Assembly (NCBI RefSeq): GCF_010548375.1
Contig: NZ_JAAGLY010000009.1
Coordinates: 248,001-312,000 of the forward strand
From: Streptomyces sp. SID13726
GTDB taxonomy: Bacteria > Actinomycetota > Actinomycetes > Streptomycetales > Streptomycetaceae
DNA length: 64,000 nt
Direction: 5' to 3'
The translations under genes were made by a program, and so were the position numbers. Of this stretch, positions 1 to 7,453 are shown in pieces. The notes under the pieces are model-generated. The model saw only the letters and a list, made by a program, of their open reading frames with translations. It was not told the origin of the DNA and made no database searches. Numbering within the stretch: the stretch's first letter is position 1; each line of letters opens with the position of its first letter.

Positions 1-344
1 TGCGACCAGGTGTGATGGCCGTAGCGCAGGGTGTTGGACTCCTTGGAGCAGGCGCCGCCGACGGTGTCGTGGCGGCCCACGTCGTCGGCGGTGACCGTCA
101 TCAGCGGGGTGTGCTCGTTCGACATCAGCACACTGCCGGTGGTGAGGAAGATGCCGCCCTGCGCCTGGACGGTGTCGGGGGCGCTGTAGCGGACCGACGT
201 GTCGTGGGCGTCGTAGACGAGGAAGTCGACGGCCTGGTTGCCGTGCAGGTCGGTGACGGTGAGCGAGTCGCCCTCGCGGACGACGGACGACCAGGCGGCG
301 CGGGCCGGGACCACTGTCGTGCCGCGCGTGTCCTCGATCTTCAT
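1..344 (-). CDS. DUF1989 protein, UAAP2 / carboxyguanidine deiminase subunit (3' end cut by window)
   Basis: The ATG at 344 overlaps the stop of the upstream DUF1989 gene (ATGA), so the two are translationally coupled. The visible 114 residues begin MKIEDTRGTTVVPARAAW and contain the DUF1989 signatures DLHGNQAVDFLVYD, a GGIFLTTGSVLMSN stretch, and a GRHDTVGGACSKESN segment with the His/Cys pair that binds metal in this family. This family was called urea carboxylase/amidolyase-associated protein 2. Published work has reassigned the pair as a heteromeric carboxyguanidine deiminase (CgdAB) acting after guanidine carboxylase in nitrogen assimilation. The carboxylase itself is not visible and would be expected to the left of position 1. 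The gene lacks its 3' part only because the window ends. Confidence 0.85.
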   Translation of the reverse strand, partial: MKIEDTRGTTVVPARAAWSSVVREGDSLTVTDLHGNQAVDFLVYDAHDTSVRYSAPDTVQAQGGIFLTTGSVLMSNEHTPLMTVTADDVGRHDTVGGACSKESNTLRYGHHTWS

Positions 345-1165
345 GCGCGTCCCTTCGAGGCGAGGAGTTCGGCGGTGTTGAGGAAGGCGCGGCGGCCTTC
401 GGGGGTGGCGTCCCAGAGCGGGTCGCCGGGGCGGGTGGGGGCGACGCGCCAGGCGAGCACCTCCAGGGGTGTGCTCGTGTAGGCGGGGCGCGGGTCAGCG
501 GGGTGCGGGACGTTCGCGATCAGTACGGTCACGTCCTGCTCGGCACGGAGGGTGACGGCGGCGCCGGGGCCTTCGGAGCCGGTGAAGTCGAGGGTGCCGT
601 CCTCGCGGATCCTGACGCCCTGGAAGAAGGAGAGGGACGGGGGCAGGTCGCGGGGTTCGAGGCCGTTCTTCGCGGCGGCCAGCTTGAACAGTTCGCGGCC
701 GGCGGGGGAGGGGCTCTGGGGGGTGCCGTCGCCGTAGCGGAGGGTGTTGCTGACCAGGGTGGAGGTGCCGCACAGGGTGTCGTGCCGGCCGGAGGTGTCC
801 GCCACGACACTGGCCAGGACGCGGCCCTGGTCGGAGAGGAGGAGGTGGCCCTCGCCGAGGTAGGCGTTCCACTGGACCTTGACCGTGTCGGCGACGTTCA
901 GGCGTTCCCAGGGGCGGTCCTGCGCGTACAGGAGGAGGTGGGCGCAGGCGTCTCCGCGCAGGTCGGTGAGGCGGAGTTCGGTGCCGCGGGCCAGGAGGCG
1001 GTGGGTGTAGTTGCCGCCCGCGACGGTCTCGGCCCACACCAGGTCGCCGGACCCGGGGGAGGGGGTCGGCCAGTCGGTGGCGGGGACCACGGGCATGGCC
1101 TCGGCGCGGGTGCCGTCCTGGGCCCTGGCGTGGTCTCGGGCTCCGTACGTGGTCTCTGTGGCCAT
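341..1165 (-). CDS. DUF1989 protein, UAAP1 / carboxyguanidine deiminase subunit
   Basis: A 274-residue protein starting at ATG 1165, with GGAGG about 8 bases upstream. Residues 50-120 hold the ligand region (ELRLTDLRGDACAHLLLYAQDRPWERLNVADTVK is the zone; key residues are D67-G-D and A-L-L-L). A GRHDTLCGTSTLVSN segment carries the metal-binding His/Cys typical of DUF1989. The neighbouring UAAP2 gene overlaps by 4 bases, the usual heterodimer arrangement. From family literature this pair converts carboxyguanidine from guanidine carboxylase towards allophanate; older annotations call it urea amidolyase-associated protein 1. A perfect 22-bp palindrome lies just upstream of its start, probably the site for the TetR-type regulator at 1914-2555. 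Confidence 0.88.
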   Translation of the reverse strand: MATETTYGARDHARAQDGTRAEAMPVVPATDWPTPSPGSGDLVWAETVAGGNYTHRLLARGTELRLTDLRGDACAHLLLYAQDRPWERLNVADTVKVQWNAYLGEGHLLLSDQGRVLASVVADTSGRHDTLCGTSTLVSNTLRYGDGTPQSPSPAGRELFKLAAAKNGLEPRDLPPSLSFFQGVRIREDGTLDFTGSEGPGAAVTLRAEQDVTVLIANVPHPADPRPAYTSTPLEVLAWRVAPTRPGDPLWDATPEGRRAFLNTAELLASKGRA

Positions 1166-1187
1166 CTCGGGACCTCCGGCTCCGGTG

Positions 1188-1209
1188 ATTTCTGTCGCTC
1201 GACAGAAAT
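1188..1209. promoter_or_regulatory. 22-bp perfect palindromic operator upstream of the DUF1989 operon
   Basis: The arms ATTTCTGTCG and CGACAGAAAT flank a 2-base CT centre. The site starts 23 bases upstream of the UAAP1 start codon. A TAATTT sequence reading on the minus strand (about 1207-1212) overlaps its distal arm and could be the -10, so a bound repressor would block RNA polymerase. The same palindrome with one mismatch occurs at 12598-12619 before an APC-type permease, and both copies continue into TTAGGG. The best candidate to bind it is the TetR regulator encoded next door; that assignment is inference. Confidence 0.8.
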
Positions 1210-1394
1210 TAGGGGCGGGGTTGGTCGGGGGGATTGCCCGGGTGTTGCCGGTCGGTTACTGGGGGCTCACGGGGGGTGTGGCGGGGTGCTGCTTCGGGGG
1301 CGGGGTGGTGGGGGTGATTGCGATCACTCTGGGTCCGGCGTGGTCTTTCGTGGGTTGGTCGGGATCGGGCTGGCTCGGTCGTGCTCTGTCGGGG

Positions 1395-1858
1395 GCGGTC
1401 GTAGGTGCCCTGGGCTGGTTGCGGTCGGTCCGGGCGAGTCGTGGTCTCCCCTTCCGGGAGGCCGTGGTTGTCCTGGGTTGGTTGCGGTCGTTCCCGGCGG
1501 GTCGTGGTCCGCCCTCTTCAGGGAGGTCGTGGTTGCCCTGGGCTGGTCGCGGCCTTCCCTGGTCGGTTGCGGTTGCCCTGGGCTGGTCGTGGTCGTTCCG
1601 GGCGAGTGGTGGCCCCCCAGGTTGGTCGTCGTCGCCCCGGTCTGGGCGTGGTCGTTCCGGGCGAGTGGTAGCCCCCGGGTCGGTCGTCGTTGCCCCGGTC
1701 TGGTCGTGGTCGTTCCAGGCGAGTCGCGGCCCCCAGGTTGGCCGCGGTCGCCCCGGGCTGGTCCGCGGTTGCCCCAGGCGAGTCGTGGCGCCCCAGGCTG
1801 GACGTGGTTGCCCCGGCCCGGCCGACGTCTCTCCAGGCAGGCCGCGGCCACCCCGGCG
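1395..1858. repeat. Degenerate tandem repeat, about eight units of 58-65 bp
   Basis: Copies of the core GCCCYGGKCTGG begin at 1407, 1470, 1535, 1575, 1634, 1692, 1750 and 1810. Most spacings are therefore 58-65 bases, with one short unit of 40. Between cores the sequence runs TCGTGGTCGTTCC then GGGCGAGTSGTGGCCCC with scattered changes. The array fills most of the 748-base gap between the deiminase operator and the TetR gene. Every frame through it is open, a consequence of the composition, and none shows a domain or a convincing start, so I treat it as non-coding. Confidence 0.75.
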
Positions 1859-1913
1859 CTCAGGAAGATCACCCGCCCGCCGCCGAGATCCCCCGTGTGC
1901 GAGGATCGAACGC

Positions 1914-2555
1914 ATGGGTACGACAGGTGGTGCGGCGGAGCCGGGGCGGCGGGTCGGCAGGCCTCGTGCCGCTCGGCGGCCGGACAGCGGGCTCGCGCCG
2001 CGGGCGGAACTCCTCGTCGCCGCGGCCGAGTTGTTCACCACCCTCGGATACGCCGCCACCAGCACCCGGGCCGTCGCCGAGCGGGCCGGTATGCGCCAGG
2101 CGTCCATGTACCACTACGTCTCCGGCAAGGAGGAACTGCTCGGCGAGCTGCTGGAGTCCACCGTCACCCCCTCGTTGGCGTACGCCCGTGAGCTGCTCGC
2201 CGACGACGCGGTACCGGCGCAGGCGCGGCTGTGGGAGCTGTGCCGCGCGGACGTGGAGGTGCTGTGCGGGGGGCCGTACAACCTCGGCGGGCTCTATCTG
2301 CTGCCCGAGGTGCGTACCGAGCGGTTCGCCGGGTTCCATGCCGTGCGCGCCGAACTCAAGGACGCCTACCGGCAGTTGATCGCCGCGACACCCGCCGGCG
2401 GCGCCCTCGCCAAGAGCGAGCTGGATCTCCGTACGGACCTGCTGTTCGGTCTGATCGAGGGCGTGATCCTCGTTCACCGCTCCGATCCCGAGCGCCCGGT
2501 CTCCGTGTTCGCGGAGGCGACCGCGGACGCCGCGCTGCGCATCGCGGGAGTCTGA
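1914..2555 (+). CDS. TetR/AcrR-family transcriptional regulator
   Basis: A 213-residue protein. I chose ATG 1914 because GAGG lies at 1901-1904 and because the upstream open frame only translates the repeat array. The TetR helix-turn-helix is clear at about residues 25-72 (ELLVAAAELFTTLGYAATSTRAVAERAGM then QASMYHYVSGKEELL, with the YxYxxxK recognition end). The C-terminal helical ligand domain follows. It stands divergently to the DUF1989 pair, and a perfect palindrome sits in the shared upstream region. It most likely represses that operon, and the distant permease with the same palindrome, until guanidine or a related nitrogen compound is present. The ligand is inferred from context only. 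Confidence 0.9.
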   Translation: MGTTGGAAEPGRRVGRPRAARRPDSGLAPRAELLVAAAELFTTLGYAATSTRAVAERAGMRQASMYHYVSGKEELLGELLESTVTPSLAYARELLADDAVPAQARLWELCRADVEVLCGGPYNLGGLYLLPEVRTERFAGFHAVRAELKDAYRQLIAATPAGGALAKSELDLRTDLLFGLIEGVILVHRSDPERPVSVFAEATADAALRIAGV

Positions 2556-2850
2556 CCCCGCCCCTGCCCCGCCCCGGTCCGGCACCCGACCGGAACGCGA
2601 TCTTCACCCGCCTCGGTGAGCCGCTCTCGAACGCCCGTACCCCGTAACTCACCGTGTGTGAATAGTTTCTCAGCGTTCAAATGGGCCGAGGGTACTCCAG
2701 TCCTGATGTCCGTTTCAGGTGCTTGCTGAATATGACACGGCGATGATCCGGTCGGACTAAGCTCGCCCGCAGCGCACCGAGTTGATGTGTATTCGTGCGC
2801 TTGTTCCCTATATGTGCGACTCCCCCGTCGATACGTCTCAGAGGGCCCTC
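2556..2850. other. Intergenic region before the conservon
   Basis: About 295 bases separate the TetR gene from the first conservon gene. The stretch is less GC-rich than its flanks, with AT-richer segments around 2655-2690 and 2720-2760, and probably contains the conservon promoter. I could not fix a convincing -35/-10 pair. No RNA gene or repeat was seen. Confidence 0.4.
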
Positions 2851-4440
2851 ATGGTGAGTGTTCAGTCCCCCCCAGGACGGCGTGAACTGCCGTATGCGCG
2901 CGTGCTGTTGCTCCCCGCCATAGTCATGGCCGCGGCGACCGGGGCCGCCGTCGCGGCAGTGCGGCAACCAGCCCGGACCGCCGTCGGTCTCTGCGGTGCC
3001 GTCGCCACGCTGCTGGTGATCGCGGTGGCGGCGGAGGCCGTTCGCCGCGGTCGCGAACTGCGCGACCAGCGCCTCGAACACGCCCGTCAGACCGCGCGTC
3101 TCCAGCAGCGCATCGCCGACCACGACCGGGAACTGACCCGGTTCGCCAAGGAGGTCGCGCCCACCGCGCTGGACCGGATGCGGCGCGGAAGTTCCCCCGG
3201 AGAGGTGATTCGCCGCCTCGGCGAGATCGACCCCGCGTGGGACGGCCTGCCCGAGTCACAGCTCAGCGTGCTCAAGACGGTGCTCAACATCGTCGACACC
3301 GAGGAGATCATGCGCGACGCCGCGCAGCGCTCCTTCGTGAACATCGCCCGCCGCGTGCAGGCCATCGTCCACCAACAGGCAAACGAACTCCGGGAGATGG
3401 AGGAGGACCACGGCCGCAACCCCGAGGTCTTCGACGACCTCCTGCGGATCGACCACGGCACCGCGCTGATCGGCCGGCTCGCCGACTCCATCTCCGTCCT
3501 CGGCGGCGGCCGCCCCGGCCGGCAGTGGCCCGAGCCCGTCGCGCTCTACAGCGTGCTGCGCGGCGCCATGTCCCGGATCCTGGAGTACCGGCGCATCGAC
3601 CTGTCGTCGATCGCCAAGGTCAACGTCAAGGGCACCGCCGTCGAGCCGGTCATCCACGCCGCGGCCGAACTCCTCGACAACGCCACGCGCTACTCCCCGC
3701 CCCAGAGCAAGGTGCATGTCACCGCCACCGAGGTGCAGACCGGCGTCTGCATCGAGATCGAGGACGCCGGCGTCAGCCTCAGCGAGGAGGCTCGGCTGCG
3801 GGCCGAGGGCATGCTGGAGCGGGCCAAGGCGGGCGTCGACTTCCAGGACCTCGGCGAGTCGCCGCGCCTCGGCCTCGCCGTCGTGGGCCGGCTCTGCCAG
3901 GCGTACGACATGCAGGTCTCGCTGCGTGCCTCCGCGTACGGCGGCGTCCGCGCGATCCTCGTCGTGCCGAGCGACATGCTCACCGACGAGCCCGGCGTCG
4001 GACTCGCCCACGGCATCGGCGCCACCGCCGTGCCCAAGGCCGAACTGGGCGCGCTGCCCGGCCCCAAGCGCACCATCAAGAAGCGCCGCCCCACCAGCCC
4101 CAAGTTCACGACACCGGTGTCCATGGAGGACGACGTCCCCGAGGTCACCGAGTGGACGGCGGGCGGACTTCCGCAGCGCCGCAGCCGGGTCAAGACCTCG
4201 CTCACCCAGCGCTACGCCGAGCAGGCCGAGATCGAACGCGCCGAGCGGGAAGGCCGCCCGACCATCTGGTCGACGGCCCGGCGCGAACCCGAGCCCGAGC
4301 CGAAGCCGGACGACACCCCGCCGGGGCTGTGGGTCCAGGCGTTCATGGACGGCCTCAAGCGCCCCACCTCTTCCGCAGTCACCCAGCCGACCGACGAACC
4401 GGCCCGTACCGAGGCCGAAGACGAGGGGAACCTCAAGTGA
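2851..4440 (+). CDS. cvnA: Conservon CvnA: membrane-bound histidine-kinase-like sensor (RarA type)
   Basis: The protein is 529 residues from ATG 2851, which has AGAGG at 2840-2844; in-frame starts at 2785 and 2812 are possible. Two hydrophobic segments lie near residues 18-37 and 44-62, followed by a charged coiled-coil. An HATPase_c domain near residues 240-385 shows the N-box ELLDNATRYSPP, the G1-like DAGVSLSEE and a GLAVVGRLCQAY segment. There is no canonical HisKA H-box, as is usual for CvnA proteins. A long basic and proline-rich tail ends the chain. The gene heads five coupled genes (cvnA-E), which family work describes as a membrane-associated complex resembling a G-protein system; the set resembles S. 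coelicolor cvn9/rarABCDE, which affects aerial growth and antibiotic production. Confidence 0.93.
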   Translation: MVSVQSPPGRRELPYARVLLLPAIVMAAATGAAVAAVRQPARTAVGLCGAVATLLVIAVAAEAVRRGRELRDQRLEHARQTARLQQRIADHDRELTRFAKEVAPTALDRMRRGSSPGEVIRRLGEIDPAWDGLPESQLSVLKTVLNIVDTEEIMRDAAQRSFVNIARRVQAIVHQQANELREMEEDHGRNPEVFDDLLRIDHGTALIGRLADSISVLGGGRPGRQWPEPVALYSVLRGAMSRILEYRRIDLSSIAKVNVKGTAVEPVIHAAAELLDNATRYSPPQSKVHVTATEVQTGVCIEIEDAGVSLSEEARLRAEGMLERAKAGVDFQDLGESPRLGLAVVGRLCQAYDMQVSLRASAYGGVRAILVVPSDMLTDEPGVGLAHGIGATAVPKAELGALPGPKRTIKKRRPTSPKFTTPVSMEDDVPEVTEWTAGGLPQRRSRVKTSLTQRYAEQAEIERAEREGRPTIWSTARREPEPEPKPDDTPPGLWVQAFMDGLKRPTSSAVTQPTDEPARTEAEDEGNLK

Positions 4441-4844
4441 TCCAGCAGCGAGGCAACTTCGACTGGATGCTCCAGGACCTCGCCAAAGGCGTACCGGGCA
4501 TCCAGATGATCGTGGTGCTCTCCGCCGACGGCCTGCGCATCGCCCGGCACGGCGGCGACCCGGACACCGCCGACCGCGTCGCCGCGGCCTGCGCGGGCCT
4601 GCAGAGCCTGGCGGGCGCCGTCGCCGGGGAGATCCCGGGCAGCGACGGCAAGATGAAGATGGTCCTCATCGAGATCCACGGGGGCTACTTCTACCTGATG
4701 GCCGCCGGGCCCAACGCCTATCTCGCGGTGCTCTCCGACATCATCACCGAACCCGGCCACATGAGCGCTCGCATGAGCGATCTGGTCGTCCGCATCGGCG
4801 CGCACCTCACCAGCCCGCCCAGGCGCAACGGGCAGACCGTATGA
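4437..4844 (+). CDS. cvnB: Conservon CvnB: roadblock/LC7-domain protein
   Basis: A 135-residue protein starting at GTG 4437, sharing bases with the cvnA stop (GTGA). Almost the whole chain is one roadblock/LC7 (MglB-like) fold, with signature segments MLQDLAKGVPGIQMIVVLSADG near the start and GGYFYLMAAGPNAYLAVL in the middle. Roadblock proteins bind small Ras-like GTPases and act as activators or scaffolds. The expected partner is the GTPase CvnD encoded two genes downstream. The tight overlaps on both sides imply equimolar synthesis with CvnA and CvnC. Confidence 0.94.
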   Translation: MIQQRGNFDWMLQDLAKGVPGIQMIVVLSADGLRIARHGGDPDTADRVAAACAGLQSLAGAVAGEIPGSDGKMKMVLIEIHGGYFYLMAAGPNAYLAVLSDIITEPGHMSARMSDLVVRIGAHLTSPPRRNGQTV

Positions 4845-5263
4845 CTCCTCCGCAACGCCGACGGCGCTTCCCCAAGGCCGGCCCCGAACCGGCCCCGCAA
4901 CCCGAGCAGGAGGGCCAGGACCCACCCGAGGGACGGAAGAAGAACCCCGAGCGGCTGTACGTCATCACCGGACCCGACGGGGCTCAGCGCTCGGAACTCG
5001 ACCTGGTCACGTTAATCGTGGCGCACGCCGACCCACCGCCCTCCGCCACGCCTGAGCAGGCGGCGCTGCTCAGGCTCTGCACGGCTCCCCTGTCCGTGGC
5101 CGAACTGTCCGCCTATCTCAGCCTGCCGTTCAGCGTGGTGACCGTCCTGCTCACCGAGCTGCTGACGGCCGAACTGGTGACGGCGCGCGCCCCTGTGATC
5201 CGCCAGGCGCTGGCCGACCGTTCCCTCCTCGAAGCGGTGATGCATGGACTTCAAAGGCTCTGA
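4841..5263 (+). CDS. cvnC: Conservon CvnC: DUF742 protein, contains a TTA codon
   Basis: A 140-residue protein starting at ATG 4841 in an ATGA overlap with cvnB. The N-terminal 35 residues are charged and proline-rich. The rest is the DUF742 winged-helix-like fold (RLYVITGPDG, then LVTLIVAHAD, then LCTAPLSVAELSAYLSLPFSVVTVLL). DUF742 proteins are the third component of the conservon complex. Codon 58 (5012-5014, in DLVTLIV) is TTA, the codon read by the bldA tRNA in Streptomyces, so completing this operon may depend on development. The gene overlaps cvnD by 20 bases. Confidence 0.93.
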   Translation: MTPPQRRRRFPKAGPEPAPQPEQEGQDPPEGRKKNPERLYVITGPDGAQRSELDLVTLIVAHADPPPSATPEQAALLRLCTAPLSVAELSAYLSLPFSVVTVLLTELLTAELVTARAPVIRQALADRSLLEAVMHGLQRL

Positions 5264-5864
5264 CACCATTCCCGGTCCACGGACCGAGGACCACCTGCCC
5301 CACACCGCCGAGGCCGCGGTGAAGATCGTCATCGTCGGCGGCTTCGGCGTCGGCAAGACGACCATGGTCGGCTCGGTCAGCGAGATCAAACCGCTGACCA
5401 CCGAGGAGACCATGACCCAGGCCGGCATCGGGGTCGACGACAACTACGGTTCCGAGACCAAGACGGCCACCACCGTGGCCATGGACTTCGGCCGCATCAG
5501 CATCACCGAGCAGCTGGTGCTCTATCTGTTCGGCACCCCCGGCCAGGAACGCTTCTGGTTCCTCTGGAACGGCCTGTTCGAAGGCGCGCTCGGCGCGGTG
5601 GTCCTGGTGGACACCCGCCGCCTCGAAGTCAGCTTCGACGTCATGGGCCGGCTGGAGGAGCGGGGCGTCCCCTTCGTCGTAGCCGTCAACACCTTCCCCG
5701 ACGGCCCCCGCCACCCCGTCGAGGACCTGCGCACCGCGCTCGACCTCAGCCCGGACATCCCGATCGTCGAGTGCGACGCCCGCCGGCGGGCCTCCAGCCG
5801 GGATGTGCTGATGACGCTGTTGCAGTTCCTTCATTCGCTGGCGGTGGAGAAGGCTCCGGCGTGA
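5244..5864 (+). CDS. cvnD: Conservon CvnD: small Ras-like GTPase (MglA-like)
   Basis: A 206-residue GTPase starting at ATG 5244 inside the end of cvnC. The P-loop GGFGVGKTT is at residues 32-40 and the switch II motif GTPGQERFW at 97-105. The G4 position has VNTFPDG (residues 148-154) instead of NKxD, and G5 is ECDARR, so guanine specificity is expected to work differently from classical Ras. This divergence is common among conservon ATP/GTP-binding proteins. CvnB (roadblock) is the likely regulator and CvnA the membrane sensor. In the published conservon model, GDP/GTP exchange changes the association of the complex with the membrane. Confidence 0.94.
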   Translation: MDFKGSDTIPGPRTEDHLPHTAEAAVKIVIVGGFGVGKTTMVGSVSEIKPLTTEETMTQAGIGVDDNYGSETKTATTVAMDFGRISITEQLVLYLFGTPGQERFWFLWNGLFEGALGAVVLVDTRRLEVSFDVMGRLEERGVPFVVAVNTFPDGPRHPVEDLRTALDLSPDIPIVECDARRRASSRDVLMTLLQFLHSLAVEKAPA

Positions 5865-5975
5865 GCCGTACGACGGCCGGCCGAGCGAAACGGCCCCGCC
5901 GACGGAAACGGCCCGCCGACCGAACCCGCCCACTTCCCCCGCACCAGATCGACCTCAGTTTTCGGAGCGACCATC

Positions 5976-7436
5976 GTGACGCCTGAACCGCACACCCCGG
6001 CCGGCACGTTCGACCCGACGGCCGCCCCGCCCGGCTGCCCCGCGCACGACCTCGGCCCCGGCGGGCTGCGACGGCTGTACGGCCCCTCAGCGGCGGACCT
6101 CGAAACCGTGTACGAGCAACTCCGCGCCGAGCACGGAAGCGTGGCCCCCGCCATGCTCCACGACGACGTGCCGATCTGGGTGGTGCTCGGCCACAGCGAG
6201 AGCATGCACATGCTGCGCAGCCCCTCGCACTACAGCCGCGACACCCGGCTGTGGAGCCCCATGCAGGACGGCACGGTCAAACCGGACCACCCGATGATGC
6301 CGCACCTCGCCTGGCAGCCGCTGTGCTCCCACGCGGAGGGCGACGAGCACCTGCGGCTGCGCGGCGCGGTCACCGGCGCCATCTCCACCATCAACCACCG
6401 CGGAATCCGCCGGCACATCAACCGCGCGACCCAGCACCTCGTCAACAAGTTCTGCGAGACGGGCGGCGCCGACCTGGTCAGCCAGTTCGCCGAGCGGCTG
6501 CCGATGATGGTCATGTGCGAGATCTTCGGCATGCCGGACGAGTACAACGACCGGCTGGTGGAGGCCGCCCGCGACCTGCCCAAGGGCACCGAGACGGCCA
6601 TCGAGAGCAACGCGTACATCATGGACGTCCTCACGCGGCTCACCGTCCGCCGCCGGGCGGCACCCGAGGAGGACTTCACCAGCCACCTCATCAACCACCC
6701 CGCACGGCTCACCGACGAGGAGGTCAGCCAGCACCTGCGCCTGATCCTCATCGTCGCCTACGAGAGCACCGCCAACCTCCTCGCCAACGTGCTGCGGGTG
6801 GTGCTCACCGACCCCCGCTTCCGCGCCCAGCTCAACGGCGGCCAGATGACGGTGCCCCAGGCGGTCGAGCAGTCCATGTGGGACGAGCCGCCGTTCAGCG
6901 CCATCCTCGGCTACTTCGCCAAGCAGGACACGGAGTTGGGGGGCCAGCGCATCCGCAAGGGCGACGGACTCCTCATGGGGATCGCGCCGGGCAACGTCGA
7001 CCCGCGGGTCCGCCCCGACACCAGGGCCAACATGCAGGGCAACCGCTCCCACCTCGCCTTCAGCGGCGGTCCCCACGAGTGCCCGGGCCAGGACATCGGC
7101 CGTGCCATCGCCGACGTAGGCGTCGACGCGCTGCTGACCCGTCTTCCCGACGCGGAACTCGCATGCGGGGAGGACGAGTTGGAGTGGCAGGAGACCATCT
7201 CCAACCGCCATCTGGTGGACCTGCCGGTGAAGTTCGCGCCCAAGCCCCAGCAGGACGTCATGGAGCGCCCCTCGCATCCGGTGCCGTCGCAGCGCGCCAA
7301 CGACTGGAAGATCAGCACACCCCTCCCGGAGCCGGCCGCTCCGGCGCCCGTCGAACCGGAGCCCGCGCCGACGCCCGAACCGGCCGCCAGGCTCGGGGTG
7401 GTTCAGCGCCTCCTGCGCTGGTGGCGCGGTGACTGA
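5976..7436 (+). CDS. cvnE: Conservon CvnE: cytochrome P450 with a non-canonical K-helix (CYP157-like)
   Basis: The protein is 486 residues from GTG 5976, with GGAG at 5964-5967. The heme loop is FSGGPHECPGQDIG with the thiolate Cys369, and the I-helix carries ESTANLL. The K-helix, where P450s have ExxR, reads E298-Q-S-M-W302, so the arginine is missing. This matches what has been reported for the CYP157 family, whose members are conservon-associated. The usual N-terminal membrane anchor is absent, as in soluble bacterial P450s. A proline- and glutamate-rich tail of about 60 residues (PLPEPAAPAPVEPEP) follows the heme domain and ends in a basic patch. It lies 111 bases downstream of cvnD and is the last gene of the unit. 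Substrate unknown. Confidence 0.92.
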   Translation: MTPEPHTPAGTFDPTAAPPGCPAHDLGPGGLRRLYGPSAADLETVYEQLRAEHGSVAPAMLHDDVPIWVVLGHSESMHMLRSPSHYSRDTRLWSPMQDGTVKPDHPMMPHLAWQPLCSHAEGDEHLRLRGAVTGAISTINHRGIRRHINRATQHLVNKFCETGGADLVSQFAERLPMMVMCEIFGMPDEYNDRLVEAARDLPKGTETAIESNAYIMDVLTRLTVRRRAAPEEDFTSHLINHPARLTDEEVSQHLRLILIVAYESTANLLANVLRVVLTDPRFRAQLNGGQMTVPQAVEQSMWDEPPFSAILGYFAKQDTELGGQRIRKGDGLLMGIAPGNVDPRVRPDTRANMQGNRSHLAFSGGPHECPGQDIGRAIADVGVDALLTRLPDAELACGEDELEWQETISNRHLVDLPVKFAPKPQQDVMERPSHPVPSQRANDWKISTPLPEPAAPAPVEPEPAPTPEPAARLGVVQRLLRWWRGD

Positions 7437-7453
7437 GCGGACCGGCGGCGGGG

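Noticed and set aside
1256..2107. Proline/threonine-rich repeat protein on the minus strand across the 60-bp repeats
   Set aside because: It has no ribosome-binding site, runs into the TetR gene, and arises from the repeat composition; I kept the DNA repeat instead.
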